From Aeromonas sanarellii (GTDB lineage Bacteria; Pseudomonadota; Gammaproteobacteria; Enterobacterales; Aeromonadaceae), in contig NZ_CDBN01000021.1 in assembly GCF_000820085.1 (NCBI RefSeq), positions 274,788 to 338,787 on the forward strand: DNA of 64,000 nt, written 5' to 3'. Below, in pieces: positions 42,799 to 53,516 of this stretch (position 1 is its first letter; every line of letters begins with the position of its first letter). The position numbers and the translations under genes are program-made. The notes under the pieces were generated by a model, which was given only the letters and a program-made list of their open reading frames with translations, did no database searches and was not told the DNA's origin.

Positions 42799-43122
42799 TG
42801 AATATCCTTATGTTTTTTTGCTTCCAAAGCCTGGCCAGTGTGCGGGATTGAGGGGGAGATCTCAAGAGGCTCCCAACAGGCGGAGCCGGGAGGGGACTGT
42901 ATGGGGGGGAGATGGAGAGAGACGACGACCAGGTGCATTCTTGTCACGAATTAACATGACCATAGAGGTCGAATGAACCCGATTTTTTCGGCGAATGTTC
43001 CAGCCATGGCGGGCTTTCTGGCGATTTATGCGCCGCCTTAATTCGCTGCAAAAACAAAAAACAGGCGTTACATTAGGTTACAAAACAACGCTGCCGGGGA
43101 TCGGCACTTTTTTTGCCGACAC
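42799..43122. other. Divergent promoter region between oppA and fbp
   Basis: No gene seen. AT-rich from about 42945. A hairpin TCGGCA/TGCCGA around a T-run is at 43101–43118. It must hold both promoters. Confidence 0.4.
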
Positions 43123-43138
43123 TTGCAAACGTTTTCAA
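43123..43138 (+). promoter_or_regulatory. LacI/PurR-type operator upstream of fbp
   Basis: TTGCAAACGTTTTCAA is a near-perfect palindrome (one mismatched pair) centred on ACGT, matching 12 of 16 PurR consensus positions. It ends 32 bp before the fbp start, a repressing position. PurR, or another LacI-family regulator, is inferred. Confidence 0.45.
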
Positions 43139-43170
43139 CGGCCAACGGAAACGATCTTAAAGGAACAAGA

Positions 43171-44205
43171 ATGCGAAACATGATCACCATGGGCGAGTTC
43201 ATCGTCAAAAAGCAGGCGGACTACCCGACCGCGACCGGCGAGCTGACCTCCTTGCTCAGCTCCATCCGCCTGGCCGCCAAGGTGGTGAACCGGGAGATCA
43301 ACAAGGCGGGGTTGGCGGACATCATCGGCTCCATGGGGGCCGAAAACGTGCAGGGGGAGGTGCAGCAGAAGCTGGACGTTTACGCCAACGAGCGCTTCAA
43401 GGCGGCGCTGGAAGCCCGTGGCGAAGTGTGCGGCATGGCCTCCGAAGAGGAGGAAGACTTCGTCTCCTTCGATTCCGAGCTCTCCCGTCACTCCAAGTAC
43501 GTGGTGCTGATAGATCCCCTCGACGGCTCCTCCAACATCGACGTCAACGTCTCGGTCGGGACCATCTTCTCCATCTATCGCCGGGTCAGCAAGCCGGGCT
43601 CCGGGGTCACCCTGGAGGACTTCCTGCAGCCGGGCCACCGCCAGGTGGCGGCCGGTTACGTGGTCTACGGCTCCTCCACCATGCTGGTCTACACCACCGG
43701 CTTTGGCGTCAATGGCTTTACCTACGACCCCTCCATCGGCTGCTTCTGCCTCTCCCACGAGAACATCCGCATTCCGGAAGAGGGCAAGATCTACTCCATC
43801 AACGAGGGCAACTACATCAAGTTCCCGGACGGGGTGAAGAAATACCTGAAATACTGCCAGGAGCGTGACGAGGCGACCCACAGGCCCTACACCTCCCGTT
43901 ACATCGGCTCCCTGGTCTCCGATTTCCACCGCAACCTGCTCAAGGGCGGCATCTACATCTATCCGTCCGGCACCAACTCTCCGAACGGCAAGCTGCGCCT
44001 GCTCTACGAGTGCAACCCCATGGCGTTCCTGGTGGAGCAGGCGGGTGGCAAGGCCTCAGACGGCTTCGGCCGCATCATGGATATCCAGCCCACCGCCCTG
44101 CACCAGCGCACCCCCTATTTCGTGGGGTCCACCAAGATGGTCGAGCGGGCCGAGGCCTTCATGCGGGAGTTCTCCGCCCACGAGGACCCGGCCAGCCAGG
44201 CGTGA
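43171..44205 (+). CDS. fbp: Fbp, class I fructose-1,6-bisphosphatase
   Basis: Gluconeogenic enzyme, 344 aa (E. coli 332). Metal-site motif [19 protein letters not shown] and C-terminal [15 protein letters not shown] are intact. AAAGGAAC precedes ATG 43171; a longer frame from 43123 would start inside the operator. Ends at a strong terminator. Confidence 0.96.
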   Translation: MRNMITMGEFIVKKQADYPTATGELTSLLSSIRLAAKVVNREINKAGLADIIGSMGAENVQGEVQQKLDVYANERFKAALEARGEVCGMASEEEEDFVSFDSELSRHSKYVVLIDPLDGSSNIDVNVSVGTIFSIYRRVSKPGSGVTLEDFLQPGHRQVAAGYVVYGSSTMLVYTTGFGVNGFTYDPSIGCFCLSHENIRIPEEGKIYSINEGNYIKFPDGVKKYLKYCQERDEATHRPYTSRYIGSLVSDFHRNLLKGGIYIYPSGTNSPNGKLRLLYECNPMAFLVEQAGGKASDGFGRIMDIQPTALHQRTPYFVGSTKMVERAEAFMREFSAHEDPASQA

Positions 44206-44231
44206 TCCGCGGACGATGAATCGTAGGTAAA

Positions 44232-44260
44232 AAAACGGGAGCCTTCAGGGCTCCCGTTTT
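44232..44260. terminator. Bidirectional terminator between fbp and mfd
   Basis: AAAACGGGAGCC-TTCAG-GGCTCCCGTTTT, 9-bp GC stem with A/T flanks. Confidence 0.92.
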
Positions 44261-44297
44261 ATTTGGGCGAGCGGCTCGCCGCTCCATCACCGCCACC

Positions 44298-47200
44298 TCA
44301 GTGGCTGGCGTGACTGGCGAGATCCGCCAGCAGTCCGTCCACCAGCTTGAGCCTCATGACCCTGTCCTGGGTCGGCACCTGGAAGCGCAGCCGGGTCGGC
44401 CCGTCCATCTTGTAGATGCGTGGCTGCTCCGAGAGCAGCTTGACCAGATAGGCCGGATTGACCCTGGTTTCCTGGGTGAAGTCCAGATAGCCGCCGCGCT
44501 CGCTCATCTCCACCCGGCGAATGCCCAGCGCCGTGGCGCGCTGGCGGAAGGCGGCCAGCTCCATGAGGGTCTTGGTCGGTTCCGGCAAGAGGCCGAAGCG
44601 ATCGATGAGCTCCACCTTGAGTTCGCGCAGCTCCTGCTCGTCCGCCGCGCTGGCGATGCGCTTGTACATGGACAGACGCATGTTGACGTCCGGGATGTAG
44701 TCGTCCGGCAAGAGGGCGGGCAGGCGCAGCTCCACCTCGGTGTGCTGGCTCATGAGCTGCTCCAGGGAAGGCTCCTTGCCATGTTTCAGCGCCTCCACCG
44801 CCTGCTCCAGCATCTCCATGTAGAGGGTGAAACCCACCGATTCGATCTGGCCGCTCTGATCGTCGCCGAGCAGCTCGCCGGCGCCGCGGATCTCCAGATC
44901 GTGGGTGGCCAGCGCAAAACCGGCGCCGAGATCTTCCAGCGACGCGATGGCCTCCAGCCGCTTGGCCGCATCCTTGGTCATCAGCTTGGGATGGGGGGTG
45001 AGCAGGTAGGCATAGGCCTGGTGGTGGGAGCGACCGACCCGGCCCCGCAGCTGGTGCAGCTGGGCCAATCCCAAGTGATCCGCCCTGTCCATGATGATGG
45101 TGTTGGCGCTCGGCACGTCGATGCCGGTCTCTATGATGGTGGTGCAGACCAGCAGGTTGAAGCGCTGGTGGTAGAAGTCCGACATGATGCGCTCGAGGTC
45201 TCGCTCGCGCATCTGGCCGTGGGCGATGCCGATGCGCGCCTCTGGCACCAGCTCCGCCAGATCGGCGGCGCACTTCTCGATGCTCTCCACGTCGTTGTGC
45301 AGGTAGTAGACCTGACCGCCGCGCTTCAATTCCCGCAGCACCGCCTCGCGCACCACAGCCGGCTCGTGCTGGCGCACGAAGGTCTTGATGGCGAGCCGCT
45401 TGGCGGGCGGGGTGGCGATGATGGAGAGATCCCGCATGCCGGACATCGCCATGTTGAGGGTGCGCGGAATGGGGGTGGCGGTGAGGGTGAGGATGTCCAC
45501 GTCGGCCCGCAGCGCCTTGATCTTCTCCTTCTGGCGCACCCCGAAGCGATGCTCCTCGTCGACGATGAGCAGGCCGAGATCCTTGAAGGTGAGCTCCGAG
45601 CCGAGCAGCTTGTGGGTGCCTATGATGATGTCCACCTTGCCATCGGCCAGCTCTTTCAAGACGCCGGTCTGCTCCTTGGCGGAGCGGAAGCGGCTCAGCA
45701 CCTCGACCCGCACCGGCCAGTTCGCGAAGCGATCGCGGAAGTTGTCGTAGTGCTGCTGGGCGAGCAATGTGGTGGGCACCAGCACGGCCACCTGCTTGCC
45801 GCCGTGCACCGCCACGAAGGCCGCCCGCATCGCCACCTCCGTCTTGCCGAAGCCCACGTCGCCGCATACCAGGCGGTCCATGCTCTTGGCCTGGCACATG
45901 TCGCCGAGCACGGCGTTGATGGCGCCCAGCTGATCCTCGGTCTCCTCGAATGGGAAGCCGGCGGCAAACTGGCGGTAGGCCTCGCGGTCGTGCTTGAAGG
46001 CAAAGCCGGCGCGCGCCGCGCGGTGGGCATAGACGTCGAGCAGCTCGGCCGCCACGTCGCGCACCTTCTCGGCCGCCTTGCGCCGCGCCTTGACCCAGGC
46101 CTCGCCGCCTAGCTTGTGGCTGGGCGGGTTGTCGGAACCTGTGTAGCGGCTGATAAGGTGCAAACTGGTGACCGGCACGAACAGCTTGTCGCCGCCGGCG
46201 TATTCCAGGGTGAGGAACTCGGTGGGCAGGCCGCCGGCGTCTATGGTTTCCAGCCCCAGATAGCGGCCGACCCCGTGATCGAGATGCACCACAGGCTGGC
46301 CCTGGGTCAGCTCGCCCAGGTTTCGGATCACCGCATCCGAGCTCAGGTTCTTGCTCTTGTCCCGCTGCCGTTTGCTGCGGATCTTGCCGCCCAGCAGCTC
46401 GGTTTCGGTGATGAGGGCCAGCGCCTCCTGCCCCGGCTCCTGCAACAGGAAGCCCCGCTCAAGGGGGCAGACCAGGAGCCCGTGGCGCGCCTCGCTACCG
46501 AGGAAGGCATCGAGGGAGGCAAACTCCCGGGGTTGCAGGTTGATCCGCGCGAGCAGATCCCCGAGCCCCTCGCGCCGCCCCTCGGACTCCACCGCAAACA
46601 GGGTGCGTCCGGCAAAGCCTTGCAGGAACTGGCCGAGGGCCAGCAGGGGCTGCTCCTTGCTGTGATCGAGCTGCAGGTCGGGCAGGGGAGCGAGGGGCAG
46701 ATCGTGCTGGCCCGCGCCGCCGTCACCGGCCGCCTCCTGCAGGCGTACGGCACCATAGTCGCCGAGGGCGGCGAAGAGCTGCTCCACCGGCAGGTAGATG
46801 TGCTGGGGCGGCAGCAGGGGACGGGTGTTGTCCCAGCGCCTGTCTTCATAGCGCTGGCCGATGTCGTTCCAGAAGCGCTGGGCCGCGGGGTAGATCTCCC
46901 CCACGGTGAGCAGCAGGGTGTTCGGCGGCAGATAGTCGAACAGGCTGGCGGTCTGCTGGAAGAAGAGCGGCAGGTAGTACTCGATGCCGGCGGGCCAGCG
47001 TCCCTTGCTCACCTCCTGATAGACGGAGCCCTCGGCACGGGAGATCTCGAACTGCTCCCGATACTGGCCGCGAAACAGCTCGATGGCCCCCTCGTCGGTG
47101 GGAAACTCCCGGGCGGGCAGCAGGCTCACCGACTCGACCGGCTCGCTGGAGCGCTGGCTCTCGGGATCGAAGGGGCGGATGCTGTCCACCTCGTCGTCGA

Positions 47201-47762
47201 AGAAGTCGATGCGATAGGGGCGGCTGCTCCCCATGGGGAAGAGATCCAGCAGGGAGCCGCGGGCGGCGAACTCGCCGTGCTCCAGTACCTGCTCCACCGC
47301 CACATAGCCCGCCTCGGCGAGGCGCCCCCGCAACTGCTGCAGGTTGAGGCGCTGGCCGCTTGTCACCATCAGGCTGTACTTGTCGAGGTAGGCCTGGGGG
47401 GCCGTGCGCAGCATCAGGGTGGAGATGGGTACGATGAGCACGCCGTGGCTCATCTGCGGCAGCCTGTAGAGGGTCTCGAGCCGCTGGGAGATGATGTCCT
47501 GATGGGGGGAGAAGCTGTCGTAGGGCAGGGTCTCCCAGTCCGGGAACAGCAGCACGGGGCAATCCTGATCGGCCAGCAGGAAGCCGAGTTCCTGTTCGAG
47601 GCGCAGGGCGCTCGGGGTATCTGCGGTCACCAGCAGAACGGGGCGGCGAACCTCCCGGGTGAGGCGGGCGGCGACCAGTGCCAGGCTGCTGCCGATCAGC
47701 TGGCCGAACGTTAACTTCTGGCCCGCCTTGGCGGGCAAGGCGGGGAGTGTCATTGGCATCAT
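44298..47762 (-). CDS. mfd: Mfd, transcription-repair coupling factor
   Basis: 1154-aa ATP-dependent translocase that removes stalled RNA polymerase and recruits UvrA (E. coli 1148 aa). UvrB-like N-terminal domains, RNA-polymerase-interacting domain (about 480–550), helicase with Walker A GDVGFGKTE (about 635) and DEEH box (VDEEHRFGVRQKEK), and C-terminal TRCF domain. Begins MMPMTLPALPAKAGQK. Follows the PilZ gene on the same strand with 42 bp between. Confidence 0.96.
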   Translation of the reverse strand: MMPMTLPALPAKAGQKLTFGQLIGSSLALVAARLTREVRRPVLLVTADTPSALRLEQELGFLLADQDCPVLLFPDWETLPYDSFSPHQDIISQRLETLYRLPQMSHGVLIVPISTLMLRTAPQAYLDKYSLMVTSGQRLNLQQLRGRLAEAGYVAVEQVLEHGEFAARGSLLDLFPMGSSRPYRIDFFDDEVDSIRPFDPESQRSSEPVESVSLLPAREFPTDEGAIELFRGQYREQFEISRAEGSVYQEVSKGRWPAGIEYYLPLFFQQTASLFDYLPPNTLLLTVGEIYPAAQRFWNDIGQRYEDRRWDNTRPLLPPQHIYLPVEQLFAALGDYGAVRLQEAAGDGGAGQHDLPLAPLPDLQLDHSKEQPLLALGQFLQGFAGRTLFAVESEGRREGLGDLLARINLQPREFASLDAFLGSEARHGLLVCPLERGFLLQEPGQEALALITETELLGGKIRSKRQRDKSKNLSSDAVIRNLGELTQGQPVVHLDHGVGRYLGLETIDAGGLPTEFLTLEYAGGDKLFVPVTSLHLISRYTGSDNPPSHKLGGEAWVKARRKAAEKVRDVAAELLDVYAHRAARAGFAFKHDREAYRQFAAGFPFEETEDQLGAINAVLGDMCQAKSMDRLVCGDVGFGKTEVAMRAAFVAVHGGKQVAVLVPTTLLAQQHYDNFRDRFANWPVRVEVLSRFRSAKEQTGVLKELADGKVDIIIGTHKLLGSELTFKDLGLLIVDEEHRFGVRQKEKIKALRADVDILTLTATPIPRTLNMAMSGMRDLSIIATPPAKRLAIKTFVRQHEPAVVREAVLRELKRGGQVYYLHNDVESIEKCAADLAELVPEARIGIAHGQMRERDLERIMSDFYHQRFNLLVCTTIIETGIDVPSANTIIMDRADHLGLAQLHQLRGRVGRSHHQAYAYLLTPHPKLMTKDAAKRLEAIASLEDLGAGFALATHDLEIRGAGELLGDDQSGQIESVGFTLYMEMLEQAVEALKHGKEPSLEQLMSQHTEVELRLPALLPDDYIPDVNMRLSMYKRIASAADEQELRELKVELIDRFGLLPEPTKTLMELAAFRQRATALGIRRVEMSERGGYLDFTQETRVNPAYLVKLLSEQPRIYKMDGPTRLRFQVPTQDRVMRLKLVDGLLADLASHASH

Positions 47763-47804
47763 GGGATTCTTTCTGGCGTTGGCGTGTTTGTTGGCGTGGA
47801 CGGA

Positions 47805-48380
47805 TTAGCGCTGGCGCTCCTGGGCACGCAGCTTGAGCTGTTTTGACTGCACGTGGAGGCTGGCGCGCACCAGCAGCTCCCGGTCATCCTCGCGGATCCG
47901 CACGTAGTCGAGCACCACGTGGGTGCCGTGCTCCCCGGGCTCCCGCTGCTTGACCTCGCCATAGCAGTAGACGGCGGAGGCCTCCTCCCGCAGGAAGATC
48001 TTGAGCCGCACTATCTGGTGCAGTGCCGGCGGTTCCCCGTGGCCCTGGCGCGGATGGAGGTAGGTGAGCTGGCCGGCACCGAAGCGCAGGGTATGGAAGC
48101 GATGCTCGGGATGATCCTGCGCCGCCAGCACATAGCCCATGATCATGTCGATCTTGCGGGACTGCTGGTTGATGATCTCCACCAGATCGTGCATGGATTC
48201 GTTCTGGTTGCGGATCAGGCGGCTGCTGACCAGGTCGATGGAGGTGATGGCGGAGGCGATGCGAAAGGGCTCGGGCAACTCGGCCTCCAGGGCCTCCAGC
48301 GTCGGCAGGTGGAAGTCGGCCGGCATGGGGATCACATTGACCGGCATGGCATGGGTGACGCTGAAGAACTGTTCCTGCAT
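47805..48380 (-). CDS. Divergent PilZ-type protein upstream of mfd
   Basis: 191 aa. The C-terminal half (about 100–180) resembles PilZ, but the c-di-GMP signature (RxxxR and [DN]xSxxG) is not seen; the expected second motif is replaced by FGAGQLTYL. The position mfd–this–lolCDE matches Vibrio, where the neighbour is the PilZ gene plzA. Role unknown; it may be a c-di-GMP-independent PilZ. Confidence 0.65.
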   Translation of the reverse strand: MQEQFFSVTHAMPVNVIPMPADFHLPTLEALEAELPEPFRIASAITSIDLVSSRLIRNQNESMHDLVEIINQQSRKIDMIMGYVLAAQDHPEHRFHTLRFGAGQLTYLHPRQGHGEPPALHQIVRLKIFLREEASAVYCYGEVKQREPGEHGTHVVLDYVRIREDDRELLVRASLHVQSKQLKLRAQERQR

Positions 48381-48659
48381 GGGGCTATCCCTTGTTGTCT
48401 TAACGATGTCGCGGTAGGGGCCGTTGGCGTTTCATCGCGACGCGGGGCTGGCGTGCCCGAGCGGGCCGTCACGGGGCCCGTCCCTGGCAAAAGGCGCGGA
48501 TCATGGCGCCAGGGAGGGTTGCAAAACCCGGTGAGGGAGCGGCCACCGCCTGCGTCCTGCACCGGATCCGGCGCCACTTGCCGCAGCGACGCGGCTTGCG
48601 TTGAAGCGTCAACAGACCCTATTATCCGGCATCTTATTTTGTTGGCAACGTAGATATCC

Positions 48660-49895
48660 TTGAAGACCGGACTTTTTCAGCCACTCTCGCTGGCCATCGG
48701 CCTGCGTTACGCAGGCTCGCGACGCAGTAACCGCTTCGTCTCCTTTATCTCCCTGTTCTCCACCTTTGGCATCGCCATCGGGGTCGCCGCGCTTATGGTG
48801 GTCATCTCGGTCATGAACGGATTCGAGGGACAGCTCAAGGGGCGGATCCTCGGGGTGATCCCCCATGTGGTGGTGACCAACCAGGCCGGGCGCATGGCGG
48901 CCGAGCCAGAGGGTCTGCCCGATCTGGCCGGGCTGCCCCACGTGGTGGCCACGGCGCCCATGCTCGACAGCGAAGGCATGCTGCAAAGCCCGGGCCAGCT
49001 CACCGGCGTCAGCGTGCAGGGCATCGATCCGGCCCGCTGGCCCAAGGATGACATCCTGCACACCCAGATGCTGGGGGGGCGCCTGGACAGCCTGCAGCGC
49101 GGTGAATACCACATCGTACTGGGGCAGGGGGTGGCCAACCGGCTCAAGGTCTCCATTGGCGACCAGGTGCGCCTCATCCTGACCGAAGGCACCCGTTTTA
49201 CCCCCTTTGGCCGAGTCCCGGCCCAGCGCCTCTTCACCGTCTCCGGCATCTTCGGGGTCGGTGCGGACGTGGACAGCCAGGTGGCGCTCATCGCCCTGGG
49301 GGATGCCCAGCGCATGCTGCGCCTGCCTGCGGACCAGGTAGGCGGCATTCGCCTCTGGCTCGACGATCCCTTCGCCGCCGACGAGGTGATCAAGACCGTC
49401 CTGCCGGACGGGCTGGAGTGGCAGGACTGGCGCCGCGAGCGCGGCGAGCTGTTCCAGGCGGTGGCCATGGAGAAGCGCATGATGGGGCTGATGCTGGTGC
49501 TCATCATCGCGGTCGCCACCTTCAACATCCTCTCCGCCCTGGTGATGGTGGTCACCGACAAGGAAGGGGAGGTGGCCATACTGCGCACCATGGGCATGAG
49601 CGAGTCCGGCATCGTCAAGATCTTCATGGTGCTGGGGGCGTCGAGCGGCGTCATCGGCGCCCTGGTGGGCGGCCTTGCTGGGCTGGCGCTCTGTCTCGGT
49701 CTCAACCCCCTGCTCGATGGGCTGGGGCTCAACCTCTATATGGCGGCCGGCGGGGCCGGTCTGCCGGTCATCGTCGAACCGGCCCAGGTGGTGACCATCC
49801 TGCTGGGAGCCGTGCTGCTCAGCTTCAGTGCCACCCTCTATCCGGCTGCCCGTGCGGCCCGGGTAAAACCGGCCGAGGCACTGCGTTATGAATAG
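48660..49895 (+). CDS. lolC: LolC, lipoprotein-releasing permease
   Basis: 411-aa inner-membrane subunit of LolCDE, which extracts lipoproteins destined for the outer membrane. N-terminal helix with the MacB/FtsX-type pattern ([20 protein letters not shown]), periplasmic domain, and three C-terminal helices. TTG start at 48660; no ATG near by, and the N-terminus matches homologues. Divergent from the PilZ gene. Confidence 0.92.
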   Translation: MKTGLFQPLSLAIGLRYAGSRRSNRFVSFISLFSTFGIAIGVAALMVVISVMNGFEGQLKGRILGVIPHVVVTNQAGRMAAEPEGLPDLAGLPHVVATAPMLDSEGMLQSPGQLTGVSVQGIDPARWPKDDILHTQMLGGRLDSLQRGEYHIVLGQGVANRLKVSIGDQVRLILTEGTRFTPFGRVPAQRLFTVSGIFGVGADVDSQVALIALGDAQRMLRLPADQVGGIRLWLDDPFAADEVIKTVLPDGLEWQDWRRERGELFQAVAMEKRMMGLMLVLIIAVATFNILSALVMVVTDKEGEVAILRTMGMSESGIVKIFMVLGASSGVIGALVGGLAGLALCLGLNPLLDGLGLNLYMAAGGAGLPVIVEPAQVVTILLGAVLLSFSATLYPAARAARVKPAEALRYE

Positions 49896-49974
49896 TGCCG
49901 TGAATCATTCGTCTTCTGTTGCGACCCCCGGTGCGAGTGCCGGCGTCGTGACTGGTATATGTGGAGTCCCCTGT

Positions 49975-50673
49975 ATGAATCAACCCCAGTCCCGTGAGCC
50001 GCTGCTGCGCTGCCAGGCCCTCAACCATGTCTACAAAGAGGGCAATCTGGAGACCCAGGTGCTCAAGGGGATCGATCTCTGTGTCGCCCCCGGCGAAATG
50101 CTGGCGGTGGTGGGGAGCTCGGGCTCGGGCAAGACCACCCTGCTGCACCTGATGGGGGCGCTGGACAACCCCTCCAGCGGCACCGTGCTGTTCAAGGGGC
50201 AGGACATCCATGGCTGGGACAGCCGTACCCAGGCCAGATTCCGCAACCAGGAGCTGGGTTTCGTCTATCAGTTCCACCACCTGCTCTCCGAGTTCAGCGC
50301 GCTGGAAAATGCCGCCATGCCGCTGCTGATCGCCGGTGAGTCGGTGGCGGTCGCCACCGAGAAGGCGAGCAGGATGCTGGGACGGGTGGGGCTCTCCCAT
50401 CGCCTCCACCACCGTCCGTCCGAGCTCTCCGGCGGCGAGCGCCAGCGGGTGGCCATCGCCCGGGCGCTGGTCAACGAGCCCAGCCTAGTGCTGGCGGACG
50501 AGCCCACCGGCAACCTGGACCACGCCAGCGCCACCGCCGTCTACGAGCTTCTGTGCGAGCTCAACCGCGAGCTCGGCACGGCGTTCGTGGTGGTCACCCA
50601 TGACTTGAGCCTGGCCGCCAAGCTGCACCGGCGGGTGACCCTGGTGAGCGGCATCATGGCGGAGGTCGCCTGA
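49975..50673 (+). CDS. lolD: LolD, lipoprotein-releasing ATPase
   Basis: ABC ATPase of LolCDE, 232 aa. Walker [10 protein letters not shown], signature LSGGERQR, Walker [13 protein letters not shown], Lol-specific [15 protein letters not shown]. An in-frame ATG at 49888 overlapping the lolC stop would add 29 residues unlike the family, so 49975 (after GGAG) is preferred. Overlaps lolE (TGATG). Confidence 0.94.
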   Translation: MNQPQSREPLLRCQALNHVYKEGNLETQVLKGIDLCVAPGEMLAVVGSSGSGKTTLLHLMGALDNPSSGTVLFKGQDIHGWDSRTQARFRNQELGFVYQFHHLLSEFSALENAAMPLLIAGESVAVATEKASRMLGRVGLSHRLHHRPSELSGGERQRVAIARALVNEPSLVLADEPTGNLDHASATAVYELLCELNRELGTAFVVVTHDLSLAAKLHRRVTLVSGIMAEVA

Positions 50674-51914
50674 TGTTCAAGCCGCTGCCCCTCTTCCTGG
50701 GCCTGCGTTACAGCCGCTCCCGCCGTCGCAACGGTTTCATCGCCTTTATCTCGGCCTCCTCCCTCATCGGCATCGCCCTCGGGGTGATGGCGCTGATCCT
50801 GGGGCTCTCCGCCATGAACGGCTTCGAGCGGGAGCTCAAGAACCGGGTGCTCTCCGTGGTGCCCCACGGCGAGCTCATCGGCATGGAGGCGCCGCTGCCG
50901 GACTGGCCGAGGCTCAGAGATTACCTGCTGGCCCAGCCGGGGATCGAGGCGGCTGCCCCCGTCATTCGCCTGGACGGCCTGCTGGAGCACGGCTCGGCGA
51001 TCAAGGGGGTGCAGGTGCGTGCCGTGCTGCCCGAGCTCGAGGCCAATCTGTCCGATGCGGGCAAGTACATGACGGGGCGAGGCTTTCGCGAACTGCAGGC
51101 GGGCGAGCACGGCCTCATCCTCGGCAAGACCATCGCCGACAAGCTGGGGGTCAAGATAGGGGACTCGGTCGCCCTGCTGCTGCCCCAGGGGGGCGATGCT
51201 ACCGGCATCAAGAACCCGAAGCGGGAGGTGCTCAAGGTGGTGGGCCTGCTCGAGATCGGCGGCCAGCTCGACGGCCTGCTCGGTTTCATGCATCTGGCCG
51301 ACGCCCAGGCCATCACCGGCATGGGTAGCGCCGTGGAGGGCTTCAGCCTCAAGGTGAGCGACGTGCTCAAGGCGCAGTCCATCACGGTGGCGGCGGCCCA
51401 GAAATTCCCGCACTACGTCTACATCAGCAGCTGGATGAGCCGCCAGGGCTATCTCTATCAGGACATCCAGATGGTGCGCACCGTGATGTACGTGGTGATG
51501 CTGATGGTGGTGGCGGTGGCCTGTTTCAACATCGTCTCCACCCTGGTGATGGCGGTGAACGAGAAGCGCAGCGAAATCGCCATCCTCAAGACCATGGGGG
51601 CGAGTCCCGGCCAGATCCGGCTCACCTTCGTCATCCAGGGCATGGTGAACGGGGTGGCGGGTGCCCTCCTGGGCGCCCTGCTCGGCGGCCTGCTCTCCAG
51701 CAAGCTGACCCAGATCCTGGGCGCCATCGAAGGGGTGATCGGCCACCGTTTCCTCAACCCGGACATCTACTTCATCGACTTCCTGCCCACCGAGCTGCAC
51801 ATGCAGGACGTGGGCATAGTGACAGGTGCGGCCATCCTGATGAGCCTGGTGGCGACCCTCTACCCCGCCTGGCGGGCGAGCGGCCTGGTGCCGTCGCGGG
51901 AGCTGGGACACTGA
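50673..51914 (+). CDS. lolE: LolE, lipoprotein-releasing permease
   Basis: 413-aa partner of LolC with the same fold (SLIGIALGVMALILGLSAMNGFER; C-terminal four-helix arrangement with VNEKRSEIAILKTMGASPGQI, in parts). Starts within the lolD stop codon. Separate lolC and lolE genes are retained rather than a single lolF. Confidence 0.94.
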   Translation: MFKPLPLFLGLRYSRSRRRNGFIAFISASSLIGIALGVMALILGLSAMNGFERELKNRVLSVVPHGELIGMEAPLPDWPRLRDYLLAQPGIEAAAPVIRLDGLLEHGSAIKGVQVRAVLPELEANLSDAGKYMTGRGFRELQAGEHGLILGKTIADKLGVKIGDSVALLLPQGGDATGIKNPKREVLKVVGLLEIGGQLDGLLGFMHLADAQAITGMGSAVEGFSLKVSDVLKAQSITVAAAQKFPHYVYISSWMSRQGYLYQDIQMVRTVMYVVMLMVVAVACFNIVSTLVMAVNEKRSEIAILKTMGASPGQIRLTFVIQGMVNGVAGALLGALLGGLLSSKLTQILGAIEGVIGHRFLNPDIYFIDFLPTELHMQDVGIVTGAAILMSLVATLYPAWRASGLVPSRELGH

Positions 51915-51943
51915 TCCGGACACCACCACGGTGTCAAAATAAA

Positions 51944-51982
51944 GAAGGGCCCGCCGGCATTGCCGACGGGCCCTTCGCATTT
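51944..51982 (-). terminator. Terminator of yfbR (possibly shared with lolE)
   Basis: GAAGGGCCCG (51944–51953) and CGGGCCCTTC (51967–51976), then TTTATTTT on the minus strand. Confidence 0.85.
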
Positions 51983-51989
51983 GCGGGGG

Positions 51990-52580
51990 TCAATGGGCGT
52001 TCAGCTCGTCCAGGGGAAGCGAGAAGCTCGGCACAAAGACATCGATAAAGTAGCGCATGGGCGGGTTCATCCGCTCGGTCAGCATCTGTTCGAGGCGCTT
52101 GCGCGCCGGCTCGAACTCCCGGTTGCCGACGCTCAACTCCTCCAGGCACTTGGTGTAGGCGCAGAGGGTGTCGGCGTCCTTCACCAGTCGGGCGAGGTCG
52201 TCATCCTGGGCTGCCGAGTCGAGCAGGGGGCGAAAATCCTCCACCAGCTCAGGCGGCAGCATCCCCAGCAGGCGCTGCTCGGCCGCGAGCTCGATCTTCT
52301 TGTATTCCCGGGCAATCTCGGGATTGAAATACTTGACCGGGGTGGGCAGATCCCCGGTCAGCACCTCGCTGCCGTCGTGGTAGAGGGCCATGACGGCGGC
52401 GCGATCGGCATCGACATGGCCGCCGAACAGCCGGTTGCCGATGACGCCGAGGGCATGGGCCACCATGGCCACCTGCAGGCTGTGCTCGGCGATGTTCTCG
52501 GGCTGGATGTTGCGCATCAGCGGCCAGCGGTAGATGAGCCGCATGCGGGAGAGGTTGGCGAAGAAGTGGCTGGGGAGCAT
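51990..52580 (-). CDS. yfbR: YfbR, HD-domain 5'-deoxynucleotidase
   Basis: 196-aa nucleotidase that dephosphorylates deoxyribonucleoside 5'-monophosphates in E. coli. Opening [19 protein letters not shown] matches, with metal ligands in [11 protein letters not shown] and [19 protein letters not shown]. The start at 52580 replaces a longer frame that begins in the terminator of the next gene. Confidence 0.93.
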   Translation of the reverse strand: MLPSHFFANLSRMRLIYRWPLMRNIQPENIAEHSLQVAMVAHALGVIGNRLFGGHVDADRAAVMALYHDGSEVLTGDLPTPVKYFNPEIAREYKKIELAAEQRLLGMLPPELVEDFRPLLDSAAQDDDLARLVKDADTLCAYTKCLEELSVGNREFEPARKRLEQMLTERMNPPMRYFIDVFVPSFSLPLDELNAH

Positions 52581-52602
52581 GGGGGCCTCGAACTGGGAAA
52601 TG

Positions 52603-52632
52603 AAAAGGGCAGACCCTAGTCTGCCCTTTTTT
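52603..52632. terminator. Terminator of yccF
   Basis: AAAAGGGCAGAC and GTCTGCCCTTTT around CCTA, T-runs on both sides; perfect 12-bp stem. Confidence 0.92.
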
Positions 52633-52651
52633 TCGGTTCCAGGCATCGCCC

Positions 52652-53086
52652 TCAGCGAATATAGCGGCCCGACTCCGCCTCATGGTTGGTCACTATCATC
52701 TGGCCGATGGGGGCCAGGCTGATGAGCGCCAGCTTGAGATGCTGGATGCCGAACGGGATGCCGACGATGGTGACGAAACAGGCCAGCGCCGAGGCGATGT
52801 GGCCGATGGCGAGCCAGACACCGATCAGCACGAACCAGAGGATGTTGCCGATCATCCCGAGCGCGCCGGTGCCGATGTCGCTCTGGCCCGTCATGGCCTT
52901 GCGGCTTACCGCCTGCTTGCCAAACGGGAAGAAGGTGAAGGTGCCGATGACGAAGCAGGCGCGCCCCCAGGGGATCCCGATGAGGGAGACGAAGCAGAGC
53001 AGCCCCGCCAGCCACCAGGCCAGCCCCATGAAGACGCCTCCCAGTACGAACCAGAGCAGATTGAACAAGAAGCGGAAAAAGGACAT
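52652..53086 (-). CDS. yccF: YccF-family inner-membrane protein
   Basis: 144-aa membrane protein with two YccF domains (repeat of [17 protein letters not shown] and [16 protein letters not shown]) and about four helices; function unknown. Signature [12 protein letters not shown] and [14 protein letters not shown]. Divergent from tig. Confidence 0.88.
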   Translation of the reverse strand: MSFFRFLFNLLWFVLGGVFMGLAWWLAGLLCFVSLIGIPWGRACFVIGTFTFFPFGKQAVSRKAMTGQSDIGTGALGMIGNILWFVLIGVWLAIGHIASALACFVTIVGIPFGIQHLKLALISLAPIGQMIVTNHEAESGRYIR

Positions 53087-53516
53087 GTGGGTGACTCCAA
53101 CAGCACGTTAATTGGTTGTCACCATAGCGAGCCCTGCCGGGGGACGCAATGGCACAGGCGAGAAGGTGGACAATTTGGGTCGCAACACGCCATTTTGGCG
53201 GTCGATTGGGGCAGGATGGCGATCAAAATGGCCCGTTCGCCGTGAAAAAGAGTGAGCCAGTGCAAATTATTGCGGATCGATTGCTTGAACTCGGTGCAAG
53301 GCTTCCCCATATAGGAGAAAGTCTTGCGCAAATTGTGCTGTCTGTGCCCCGGATGGGGGACGTGCGGCTCGACGCGACCACTGCACGCCGCTATAATGTC
53401 GCGTCATATTTTCTCATCACAAAGACAGTCGTTGTCTTTATAAACAGGAAGACTCCGGGTTCGCCCGGGGGCAATAAAGGGTCAGCACACAGTGCTGAGT
53501 TGAACGAGGTAAAAGA
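53087..53516. other. Divergent region before tig with leader hairpins
   Basis: No gene accepted. TATAAT at 53392–53397 is the likely tig -10 box, giving a leader of about 110 nt with two stems: AAAGAC/GTCTTT (53421–53439) and CCGGG-TTCG-CCCGG. A 127-codon frame across this area would overlap tig and has no ribosome site. Confidence 0.5.
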
